Source of the DNA: Thermoplasmatota archaeon
GTDB taxonomy: Archaea; Thermoplasmatota; E2; DHVEG-1
Length of the DNA: 6,642 nucleotides
NCBI GenBank assembly: GCA_016930995.1
Contig: JAFGFQ010000012.1
Location: forward strand, 1 to 6,642
Direction: 5' to 3'
A model generated the notes under the pieces. It saw only the letters and a list, made by a program, of their open reading frames with translations, was not told the origin of the DNA and did no database searches. Positions within the stretch are counted from its first letter, which is position 1. Every line of letters starts with the position of its first letter. Made by a program: the position numbers and the translations under genes. Below are positions 1-6,026 of the stretch, piece after piece.

Positions 1-324
1 ACACAGGACCTTGACCAATTGCAGAAACAATTCCCAGACAAGCTCAGAAAAGAACTCCTTTCCATGAAACAAGACCTCGCCCAACAAATCCAGGAAAAAC
101 GAAAAACACTCGATCCATTGCTTGCCGATACGCGGTTCGACACCGGTATCACCCTTGCTGAACACAGCACCATTCATCTCCCGATACTAACCAAAGACCT
201 CGATGAAGCTGCCCTTCTGGGTTATCTCGCCTTGTTGCAGACAAACGACCCAGAGTTTTCTGCGATGTTCGAACAGCTCCTGGAATGGATGAACAACCTT
301 CCCCAACTACAAAAGAAAGAATAA
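1..324 (+). CDS. C-terminal part of an unrecognised coiled-coil-type protein (5' end outside window)
   Basis: The frame is open from base 1 and ends at a TAA at 322-324, so about 107 residues of a longer protein are visible. A TTG at 19 could be read as a start, but the frame is already open upstream of it and no ribosome binding site precedes it, so I treat the gene as truncated by the window edge. The first 40 or so residues are rich in K, E, Q and L with heptad-like spacing, suggesting a coiled coil or long helix. The rest is helical and acidic-hydrophobic, with an LDEAALLGYLALL stretch and a lysine-rich end. There is no signal peptide, membrane segment or catalytic motif in the visible part, and I do not recognise the family. 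The gene converges on the C25 peptidase gene with only 27 bases between the two stop codons. A real gene is likely; its function is unknown. Confidence 0.6.
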   Translation, partial: TQDLDQLQKQFPDKLRKELLSMKQDLAQQIQEKRKTLDPLLADTRFDTGITLAEHSTIHLPILTKDLDEAALLGYLALLQTNDPEFSAMFEQLLEWMNNLPQLQKKE

Positions 325-336
325 AAAGAAAAAAAA
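323..336 (-). terminator. Oligo-T terminator of the C25 peptidase gene
   Basis: Read on the minus strand, a T8 run (329-336) followed by C and a T5 run (323-327) lies 16-29 bases past the C25 stop codon. No stem precedes it. Archaeal transcription commonly ends at such bare T-runs. The tract overlaps the stop codon of the converging gene, so the opposing transcripts probably overlap slightly. Confidence 0.5.
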
Positions 337-351
337 GAGAAACGAGTGAAT

Positions 352-2844
352 TTACGAGTATCCACCGATCATCAAGCTCGGATCGCCAAGCAGCTGCCAT
401 TGTTGTACGGTCTTCTGGTCAATCCCATCCCAACCAGAATCAACACGCCAGTAGTCATACTCCCAGGTCTTAAAATTCGAGATATACCCGGAAATCGCCT
501 GGATGTAGGCCATACCAAGAACCGTCTGGTTCTCCTGACCATACTGTCGATAGAACTCCGTGTTCAACCATCCGTCACCAGGGCCGATCATGCACACATC
601 GCCTTCTGAACCCCAGCCATAACCGGTGTTCCCCATGGTCGCAATCGAACCGGTGTGAGGCATCTTCACCATGTACCAGCCCCAGCATTCAGGCAACGGC
701 GTCCCATAGGTGAACATATGCATCGGCAGCAATCCATCAAGCAGTGAGGGGATCAACGAGACGCTGAACATACTATTATGACAACCACCGACGTTTGTCA
801 CTGGTAATTTATCTGTGTTGGTTAATTTCCGCATGGGAAAAACAGGGAAATGCACAAACGGGAAGTACCGTGACGCCTGCATCACCAGCAGACCTTCCAC
901 TTGACCATACCGCCGGTTCCCAGGGATCCCCGGGTAATGATCACCCCACCATCCCGGGCTACCATGACCAGAGAAATACGCAAGACCATACCCTTTGCTG
1001 AACTCATCTATGACATCAGACATGTCATACCACTTCCCATTGGAGGTAAACACGCTGTTTGCCTCATAGTCCTCAGGCATGTATGTCAAGCCTCCACCGC
1101 GCCCATAAAGGGTTTTTTCACCGACAACCCATTCACCCTCATAGTATGTCTGCATGTTCTCCCGGGTCGTCTCAAACACGGTCGTGCCCTCCTCGTTTTC
1201 TATCCACAGGACCAGATCAGTGAGATTTCCATAGGGTTGCGGGTCATAGCATTTCCCCCGAATTGTCAACACACCATCGACATAGGAGATGTCCGCCCAT
1301 TTATACAAATCGTTGCAGTAGGCTTCCCCATCATTTGGTTCATACGTGTAATCGGTGTTGCCAAGGGTGTTCCCGTTTGAGATCGAGACGATCTCAGCAA
1401 TCGGAGGCGCAGGATACCCATCCGCGAGTGCAGGATTGAGATGGTCATCATGGTTAAATGTGATATTCGTCTCAGCCGATGCATCAAGAGTGATATGGAT
1501 TTCATCGACGGGACCGCCCTCCTCAGAGTTAAAGGCTTGCGCAGAGATGGTGTACTCCCCATCGGGGAGACTGGTCGTATCCCACTGGATGTTCCAGTCC
1601 TCCTGGTCCAGGAACCCGTCACCTGAGATGACGATGATGTTCTTAAACCAGCTTGGATCCGCAGGTTGCTTCTCATAATTGATAATCTTATCGATGACGT
1701 TTTTTGCCTCACGGACGCTCCTGCAGGCAAGCCTGCCGAAGGCCACATCAGGGTACAAATCCAGCTCGTCATGGAGCGGTCCTGACCATTCTGCAAACAC
1801 ATCATTGCCGTTGGAGTCCCAATCGTCGAACACCCCACCTTCTTTGTAGATGTCTGAATAATACAGGTCGGTGATATACCCCGGCTCATCACTAGTAAAA
1901 TTGTAACTCTCATCACCATCCCATAGGAAGTTCGAATATCGGATAGGGAAATACCAGGCTTTCGCACCATGGTTGACATCATCCTTTTGTTTTGCGATGA
2001 TGTTTGATTTCAACCCACCGAACAACAGAACGTATTTCACATCCCAGTCCTCCAGTGCATCCTTGATGAAATATTTTATCTGCTCTGGTTTATCCCGTCC
2101 TGTGTACTCCTCGTAGATCGCCTCGGTTGTCTTCAGAACAGCCGTTACCCCCATATCGATCTTATGGTCAATCAACCGTTGAATCTCAGCGGAGAAGACC
2201 TCAGGACCAATGATGACCAGATCATAGGTGCTTTGAGTAGGGAAGATTTCCTCAGTTGGTGGCTGGTATCGTAGAACAACACTGAATTCCTCAGCGACAA
2301 AGAGTTCTCCTGTAGTAGGCCGATATCGAACCGGGAAAAGATTCACAGTCACAAGTGTCGCATGCTCTCCTTTGGCGTTCAGACCACACCCCACATGAAA
2401 ACCAAACCACGCATCAGGATACAGCGCATCACCAGAATACACTGTTTCGTCCTTCTCTGACTTAAGAACAGTCTTTTTTGTTGGTGTGTATGGCACTGGT
2501 GCCGGTGCAGGCCGTATCTCTCCGGATACACTCTGTTGTGTCACCCCGAGGGGTTGAACCTCGATTTGGACGTTGGTGGCACCAAAGGGTAGTTCGTAGT
2601 TCTCTATCAACCGGGGTACCATAGGCTGTCCTGGGTTTAACAGATACGATTCCTGCTCGCTCAAGCGAACCAGGATATAGTCATCTGTACTGTCGACAAC
2701 CTCAAAAGAGGAGCTATCAAGGAAGATCCTCTCCGTGATGGTCTGTGGTGAAAGAATCCCTGTTTCTGTCACGTTGGTTGCGACTGTTCCAAACCCGCTT
2801 GCGATAAAAATTCCTACAAAGAGTATACTTAGCCATTTTTTCAT
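352..2844 (-). CDS. Secreted gingipain-like cysteine peptidase (peptidase family C25)
   Basis: Predicted extracellular cysteine endopeptidase of 830 residues, ATG to TAA. Residues 1-22 form a signal peptide (KK, hydrophobic core, likely cut near TVA). Residues about 35-200 resemble the C25 propeptide, a beta-rich region that ends in the VVLRYQ strand. The peptidase domain begins at YDLVIIGPEVF (207-217). It includes YVLLFGG (271-277), the family-typical PDVAFGRL (365-372) with the following helix NVIDKIINYE, and the core strand VISGDGF (405-411). The catalytic dyad is His627 in FSGHGSPGWWG and Cys688 in VTNVGGCHNS. The domain closes with LLGDPSLMIGG (818-828). A beta-rich segment of about 150 residues (roughly 418-570) is inserted between the SGDG strand and the catalytic His; its first part resembles bacterial Ig-like repeats (WDTTSLPDGEYTISA). 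Five N-glycosylation sequons are visible (Asn24, 315, 460, 540, 772). There is no C-terminal anchor. The family assignment is firm; substrate specificity (Arg, Lys or other) cannot be read from the sequence. Confidence 0.93.
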   Translation of the reverse strand: MKKWLSILFVGIFIASGFGTVATNVTETGILSPQTITERIFLDSSSFEVVDSTDDYILVRLSEQESYLLNPGQPMVPRLIENYELPFGATNVQIEVQPLGVTQQSVSGEIRPAPAPVPYTPTKKTVLKSEKDETVYSGDALYPDAWFGFHVGCGLNAKGEHATLVTVNLFPVRYRPTTGELFVAEEFSVVLRYQPPTEEIFPTQSTYDLVIIGPEVFSAEIQRLIDHKIDMGVTAVLKTTEAIYEEYTGRDKPEQIKYFIKDALEDWDVKYVLLFGGLKSNIIAKQKDDVNHGAKAWYFPIRYSNFLWDGDESYNFTSDEPGYITDLYYSDIYKEGGVFDDWDSNGNDVFAEWSGPLHDELDLYPDVAFGRLACRSVREAKNVIDKIINYEKQPADPSWFKNIIVISGDGFLDQEDWNIQWDTTSLPDGEYTISAQAFNSEEGGPVDEIHITLDASAETNITFNHDDHLNPALADGYPAPPIAEIVSISNGNTLGNTDYTYEPNDGEAYCNDLYKWADISYVDGVLTIRGKCYDPQPYGNLTDLVLWIENEEGTTVFETTRENMQTYYEGEWVVGEKTLYGRGGGLTYMPEDYEANSVFTSNGKWYDMSDVIDEFSKGYGLAYFSGHGSPGWWGDHYPGIPGNRRYGQVEGLLVMQASRYFPFVHFPVFPMRKLTNTDKLPVTNVGGCHNSMFSVSLIPSLLDGLLPMHMFTYGTPLPECWGWYMVKMPHTGSIATMGNTGYGWGSEGDVCMIGPGDGWLNTEFYRQYGQENQTVLGMAYIQAISGYISNFKTWEYDYWRVDSGWDGIDQKTVQQWQLLGDPSLMIGGYS

Positions 2845-2852
2845 AATCTACG

Positions 2853-2858
2853 CCCCTT
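2853..2858 (-). promoter_or_regulatory. Ribosome binding site of the C25 gene
   Basis: On the minus strand AAGGGG lies 8 bases before the ATG at 2844. It is an imperfect match to the archaeal anti-Shine-Dalgarno, but the C1A gene has almost the same element at almost the same distance. This supports the chosen start. Confidence 0.5.
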
Positions 2859-2887
2859 ATCTATTCTAAGTATTATTACCGATATAG

Positions 2888-2896
2888 TATATAAAA
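2888..2896 (-). promoter_or_regulatory. TATA box of the C25 gene
   Basis: TTTTATATA on the minus strand, centred about 48 bases before the ATG. Transcription would start about 25 bases further on, near 2866, inside the motif CTTAGA (2865-2870), giving a leader of about 20 bases that contains the AAGGGG element. A second AT-rich stretch (2924-2940, minus TTTTTTTTATAATATTT) is farther away and less well placed. Confidence 0.55.
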
Positions 2897-2980
2897 CATG
2901 GTCCTCGGAGACTATCAATCTTTAAATATTATAAAAAAAACCAATCGATGAACACCAGTACCTTCGAAAAGACCAGACAT

Positions 2981-2990
2981 AAAAAAAAAA
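2981..2990 (-). terminator. Oligo-T terminator of the C1A gene
   Basis: Ten consecutive T on the minus strand, starting 16 bases past the TAA of the C1A peptidase gene. A second T8 run follows at 2933-2940. Both lie before the C25 promoter, so the two peptidase genes are likely transcribed separately, with possible read-through. Confidence 0.55.
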
Positions 2991-3005
2991 GAGATGATGG
3001 AGGCC

Positions 3006-4871
3006 TTAGGCGGCCATTCTCATCAGGCTGCGGAGAACCGGGAACCTCTGCAAGAAACCCTGCAGGAGGTTGAGGAGTTGGAATTTTACAGAGGAGAACT
3101 CCACCGGTGTTTTCATATAAACGGTGATCGTGTCATAATCACCAGGATCATGGGTATTGACGATCTTTATGGTCCCATTGTACTCCTCTCTCTCTGTGGG
3201 AGCCACGACATTGACAAGAACGTTTATTGCTCCATCCTCTGGTTTCAACCCAGTACCACTCTCAGGCGTGAATGTCCATTCACCCCAGCTTGGCCATTCA
3301 ACAACCATCCAGTCAAGCTCAGAATCAGGCTCTCCGATGTTCAGCACCGTGAAATTCCCCATGACCGTTGCCCCTGGTTTTACTTTCGCCCAGCTTAGCT
3401 CGCCTTCGCATTCCAGATCCGGGTAGGTAGGTATCCAGCCGGTCGTGTATCCTTTGATGCAGAAGTTCGCGGTATGATCCCATGTCGGGTCGCTGAATGA
3501 ATAATCGTAGAGATCAACCCAGGAAGAACCACTCTTGTAGTAACTTTCATCTGCATAAGCGACGGATTTCACAATCGTCCGTCCCTCCCCGCCTAATAAC
3601 ACAGGCACATCGGAGGTCCGATCGAAGGGCTGCCCGCCGGAGAACAGCTTCAAATAGAGATAGAAATCATCGTCAGCTTCAAAGCCGATTGGGCTGGGGA
3701 GCGTGACGGTATGATACCCGGTGTACTGGGCGGTTCCTGAGACAGTAGTAAGCTCATCAAGCAGGGTTCCTCCCTCGAAACGGTCATAGACGATCACCTG
3801 GTAGTCGACATCATCAGCAGCGGTATAGAAACTAACCGCCTGTAATGCCTCCTCCGCGTTAGTGACAAATGCGTTGAACGCCTCGGTTACGTCTTGCATC
3901 TCATCTCGCCACCCATGGTAATCATGGAAATACGTATGATTGTATTTCATTAGTTCAACGTCCTTGTAGGAAATCGCACCCATCTCAGGGTTCTGACAGC
4001 TGTGTTTGTCGTAATACGAAATCCAGAAGTACCCCCCTTGCGGCCCCCATCCTGAGCCCCAGCTGTTCTTACATAACCACGCGCCAGGGTTTGGTGCCTG
4101 TGTTACTATCGCATCATCCCACCCAACGATCGCAATCGCATGGTTCGGATCAAGAGAGCTGCTTGGTGGTTGGTAATGTGCATAATAACTCCCCATGTTA
4201 TCGATGAAGTCCCCGTCATAGCACATACAGGTACCCATGACCCCTTGCGTCATGATCTTTTCCTTAATCGTATTGATGTTGCTGAGATCATAACCGGCGA
4301 CAAACCATTCGATCTCCGGAGGATAGAACAGCTGATACGTACTGTCGTATCTGGCTGGTGCGGAATAATACCAATTGTCATCATATTCAGTTGGATCGTT
4401 CGCAGCCTCGCTATACACCGCCCCGTCCCCTCGGGTGATGTAGGCAGCAGTGATGAGATAATCTCCTCCATTATGGACCTGCAGTCCACTCCCTGGGAAA
4501 TCATCATTATTGAAGGTGTTAAAACCATTCCACCAGTCAAGATGATACTCTGCTAGGTTCGGCTCCTCGGTGTTCCCTGTTTCATCCCAGTTCCCGGTGA
4601 TAAGCAGGTTTCCCTCGATGGCTGCCATCGCTCCATGGGTCCAACACGTCCCACCTGATTGCGACTTTACTGATGTCACATAGTTAATGCCACCGACATT
4701 CCGCAGGTCAAATGAGCTTGGTGGGTCCATCAACGGTGCATTTGGCGTCGTCTGTGAGACAGCTATGAGATCTGTTGTTGTCCCAATAGTAACAGCACTA
4801 GCGGGTGCGATGACAAGAACTGTTATCATCGACAAAATACCTATTTTTATCAAAACACTCTTTCTTATCAT
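3006..4871 (-). CDS. Secreted papain-like cysteine peptidase (C1A) with lectin-like domain and C-terminal tail
   Basis: Predicted extracellular papain-family peptidase of 621 residues, ATG to TAA. Residues 1-26 are a signal peptide ending in ASA, a good signal peptidase I site. The C1A domain (about 53-300) starts at FDLRNVGG. It has the oxyanion Gln71 and catalytic Cys76 in [10 protein letters not shown], catalytic His244 in [13 protein letters not shown], and Asn269 in [11 protein letters not shown]. Unlike papain, Gln and Cys are five rather than six positions apart and the usual CGSCW half-cystine is absent. Residues about 305-475 match the lectin-like domain commonly attached to archaeal and bacterial C1A enzymes ([23 protein letters not shown]). 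Residues about 485-590 form an Ig/BACON-like beta sandwich ([20 protein letters not shown]). The last 27 residues form a hydrophobic-basic tail containing RFPVLRSLM. There is little room for a propeptide (about 27 residues). It precedes the C25 peptidase in tandem, so the two probably work together in degrading external protein. Confidence 0.93.
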   Translation of the reverse strand: MIRKSVLIKIGILSMITVLVIAPASAVTIGTTTDLIAVSQTTPNAPLMDPPSSFDLRNVGGINYVTSVKSQSGGTCWTHGAMAAIEGNLLITGNWDETGNTEEPNLAEYHLDWWNGFNTFNNDDFPGSGLQVHNGGDYLITAAYITRGDGAVYSEAANDPTEYDDNWYYSAPARYDSTYQLFYPPEIEWFVAGYDLSNINTIKEKIMTQGVMGTCMCYDGDFIDNMGSYYAHYQPPSSSLDPNHAIAIVGWDDAIVTQAPNPGAWLCKNSWGSGWGPQGGYFWISYYDKHSCQNPEMGAISYKDVELMKYNHTYFHDYHGWRDEMQDVTEAFNAFVTNAEEALQAVSFYTAADDVDYQVIVYDRFEGGTLLDELTTVSGTAQYTGYHTVTLPSPIGFEADDDFYLYLKLFSGGQPFDRTSDVPVLLGGEGRTIVKSVAYADESYYKSGSSWVDLYDYSFSDPTWDHTANFCIKGYTTGWIPTYPDLECEGELSWAKVKPGATVMGNFTVLNIGEPDSELDWMVVEWPSWGEWTFTPESGTGLKPEDGAINVLVNVVAPTEREEYNGTIKIVNTHDPGDYDTITVYMKTPVEFSSVKFQLLNLLQGFLQRFPVLRSLMRMAA

Positions 4872-4880
4872 TTTTATTAT

Positions 4881-4885
4881 CCCCT
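4881..4885 (-). promoter_or_regulatory. Ribosome binding site of the C1A gene
   Basis: AGGGG on the minus strand, 9 bases before the ATG at 4871. It is the counterpart of the AAGGGG before the C25 gene and supports the start that carries the complete signal peptide. Confidence 0.5.
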
Positions 4886-4927
4886 AATATCTTTTTGTTT
4901 CTCTAAGATAAAACAATACTCTTTTCA

Positions 4928-4935
4928 TATATAAA
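4928..4935 (-). promoter_or_regulatory. TATA box of the C1A gene
   Basis: TTTATATA on the minus strand, 57-64 bases before the ATG. The expected start of transcription, about 25 bases on, falls at CTTAGA (4902-4907), the same hexamer found at the expected start of the C25 transcript. The leader would be about 35 bases. Confidence 0.6.
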
Positions 4936-4945
4936 TATTCGTAAT

Positions 4946-4957
4946 AAAAAAAAAAAA
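4946..4957 (-). terminator. T12 tract upstream of the C1A promoter
   Basis: Twelve consecutive T on the minus strand, 34 bases past the strong hairpin at 4992-5034 and just ahead of the C1A TATA box. It could end a minus-strand transcript arriving from the intergenic region and so insulate the C1A promoter. No coding gene on that strand is seen to feed it, so its role is inferred from position. Confidence 0.35.
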
Positions 4958-4991
4958 CAGTCAGACAAACAAGATTGGAAAAATTCCGTTG

Positions 4992-5034
4992 TCGACCAGG
5001 ATTACCAGAAACGGAGAAGGGCAATCCTGATCGA
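4992..5034 (-). ncRNA. Strong hairpin, candidate 3' part of a minus-strand structured RNA
   Basis: Read on the minus strand, TCGATCAGGATTGCC (5034-5020) pairs with GGTAATCCTGGTCGA (5006-4992) around a 13-base loop. This gives 15 continuous pairs, two of them G-U. Both wobble positions would be unpaired C-A on the plus strand, which has a shorter, interrupted stem, so the structure favours minus-strand RNA. A T12 tract follows 34 bases later. The loop bases 5015-5010 are also complementary to bases 4990-4985 just past the stem, which would allow an alternative fold. That an RNA is made is inferred, not shown; an old mobile-element end or a terminator is also possible. Confidence 0.35.
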
Positions 5035-5580
5035 GTGCGGAGCGAACTCATTTCTCTAGATAATCAGCGTGACGAAACCAAAGACATAGCAACGCCTTCG
5101 ATAACCCTCAGAAACCCCACTGATAAGAAAGATGCCATCAAACAATATAAAATCCGTGTTCTTTGTATTCCTTCAATCAACCAAAAAGACCAATTTTTTT
5201 TTACATTTGACGTAAAACTGATACTTAGTTATTCACTGCTCTGAACATTGGCAGTACGAATCTTAAGCTGCGCTGTCAGCGACCCTTCGGAGAACATGAC
5301 ATCTGCGAGACATTCCTGATGACCCTTCAAATCATCTGATCAGGTTCCCTTTTTTTTTAAAAAAAAGACTTAGTGATATTCTTCTGTTTCTATTTATAGC
5401 TCTCCTGAATCCCCTACTCCAACATGCTCCCTTATCCTAGAAACCCATAACAACCTTTTCTTGTTCAAATCATCAATCAATCTCCTCATTTCTTTTTGTT
5501 TGAAAGAAAAAATCAAGAATAGCTTAATAAATAATCAGCCCCTCATATAATTGTCTAGGGAAAGGACAAAAAAAAAACAT
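5035..5580. other. Long intergenic region without a supported gene
   Basis: Mostly AT-rich, with oligo-A and oligo-T runs (T9 at 5194-5202, T9A8 at 5350-5366, A10 at 5569-5578 with a following c). I find no convincing coding frame, tRNA or rRNA. It holds a GC-richer island at about 5235-5345 with short stems, a symmetric TATA-like CTATTTATAG at 5390-5399 usable on either strand, and a weak AT hairpin (5489-5495 with 5503-5509). A TTG-started plus-strand frame at 4975-5244 and a short minus-strand frame at 5229-5330 exist but lack support. The stretch looks like spacer with possible gene or element remnants. Confidence 0.5.
5315..5366 (+). terminator. Weak stem followed by T9A8, possible bidirectional terminator
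   Basis: CCTGAT (5315-5320) and ATCAGG (5338-5343) can pair around an inner GATGA/TCATC stem (5319-5323 with 5332-5336); the two stems overlap and cannot both form fully. Then follows TTCCC and T9 (5350-5358), directly continued by A8 (5359-5366), so each strand has an oligo-T run. This would end transcripts from either side. No firm gene feeds it, so it may simply be an AT-rich tract. Confidence 0.25.
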
Positions 5581-5590
5581 AGGTGTTGAA

Positions 5591-5875
5591 ATGAAAAACC
5601 TTTGTCTCTCAATGACCCCTTGGTCAATCATACAAAAAACTGTTGGTGCACCTCCCATCACAGATAGAAAAGAAACACCTTTTCCCATTCACGATTCAGT
5701 CATAGTATCGACACTAGTGGTGAAGGAACATGGAGAACGCCTCCTTATAAAAGCGACACCCTGGCTTGCAGAAATCGATAAGAGATATAATACTTCCCGC
5801 GATCTCGCGAATGTCCCTTATCGATTGTTGCTCTTCCAAAAAGAATATGCAGGTCAGTTCCCCTTTTTCGTATAA
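5591..5875 (+). CDS. Possible small protein of unknown function (94 aa)
   Basis: An ATG-to-TAA frame of 94 residues that I do not recognise. In its favour, AGGTG (5581-5585), an exact match to the core of the archaeal Shine-Dalgarno, lies 5 bases before the ATG. An AT-rich TTAATAAATAA (5524-5534) sits where a TATA box should be, and a hairpin with a T9 run follows at 5931-5977. Against it, there is no domain, signal peptide or membrane segment, the N-terminal third (many P, T, S and I) looks unordered, and it lies in an otherwise gene-poor AT-rich spacer beside an insertion element. The C-terminal half, with VIVSTLVVKEHGERLLIKA and a YRLLLFQKEY stretch, could form two strands and a helix. It could be a real orphan gene, a decayed fragment or chance. 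Confidence 0.35.
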   Translation: MKNLCLSMTPWSIIQKTVGAPPITDRKETPFPIHDSVIVSTLVVKEHGERLLIKATPWLAEIDKRYNTSRDLANVPYRLLLFQKEYAGQFPFFV

Positions 5876-5930
5876 AATGTGTCGCCTCCAAAACCTTCTC
5901 TAAGTACCTTCACCCCTTCCCCTATCTCAC

Positions 5931-5977
5931 CCAGCTCTGAAGAATCAAAAAGAGCTGGTATCCTCGCCTTTTTTTTT
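5931..5977 (+). terminator. Hairpin plus T9 terminator
   Basis: CCAGCTCT (5931-5938) and AGAGCTGG (5951-5958) form a perfect 8-bp stem around a 12-base loop, followed after 10 bases by T9 (5969-5977) on the plus strand. It lies 55 bases past the stop of the possible 94-codon gene and would end its transcript. It also lies in the 3' flank of the converging IS110 transposase gene, so it could instead be part of that element's non-coding end. Confidence 0.45.
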
Positions 5978-6026
5978 CGAAAACTCCCCTACAACTATAA
6001 AAAACCTATGAAAATACTTCTCAGTC

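Noticed and set aside
901..1380. 159-codon plus-strand frame inside the C25 gene
   Set aside because: Lies antisense to a gene with clear catalytic motifs; its translation has no domain character and no ribosome binding site.
1266..1982. 238-codon minus-strand frame overlapping the C25 gene in another frame
   Set aside because: Low-complexity translation (rich in M, S, R and T) typical of a shadow frame; the overlapping C25 frame matches its family along the whole stretch.
4140..4556. 138-codon plus-strand frame antisense to the C1A gene
   Set aside because: Shadow of the conserved C1A catalytic domain; no start signals.
4985..5034. H-type pseudoknot between the hairpin loop and the following AACGGA
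   Set aside because: With only one base between the 15-bp helix and the second pairing strand, both helices cannot form together; only an alternative fold is plausible.
4975..5244. 89-codon plus-strand frame from a TTG
   Set aside because: No Shine-Dalgarno, begins among oligo-A and an inverted repeat, includes the 4992-5034 hairpin, and ends in low-complexity F/L-rich sequence.
5316..5340. C/D-box sRNA (CTGATGA followed by CTGA 13 bases on)
   Set aside because: Only half of the expected C-D'-C'-D set is present and the first base does not fit the C-box consensus.
5326..5474. 11-base direct repeat TTCAAATCATC at 5326-5336 and 5464-5474
   Set aside because: Short, AT-rich and isolated; no third copy or regular spacing, so neither a CRISPR nor a target-site duplication can be claimed.
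5489..5509. TTTCTTT/AAAGAAA inverted repeat
   Set aside because: A pure A/T-rich 7-bp stem in AT-rich DNA with no oligo-T run following on either strand; likely chance.
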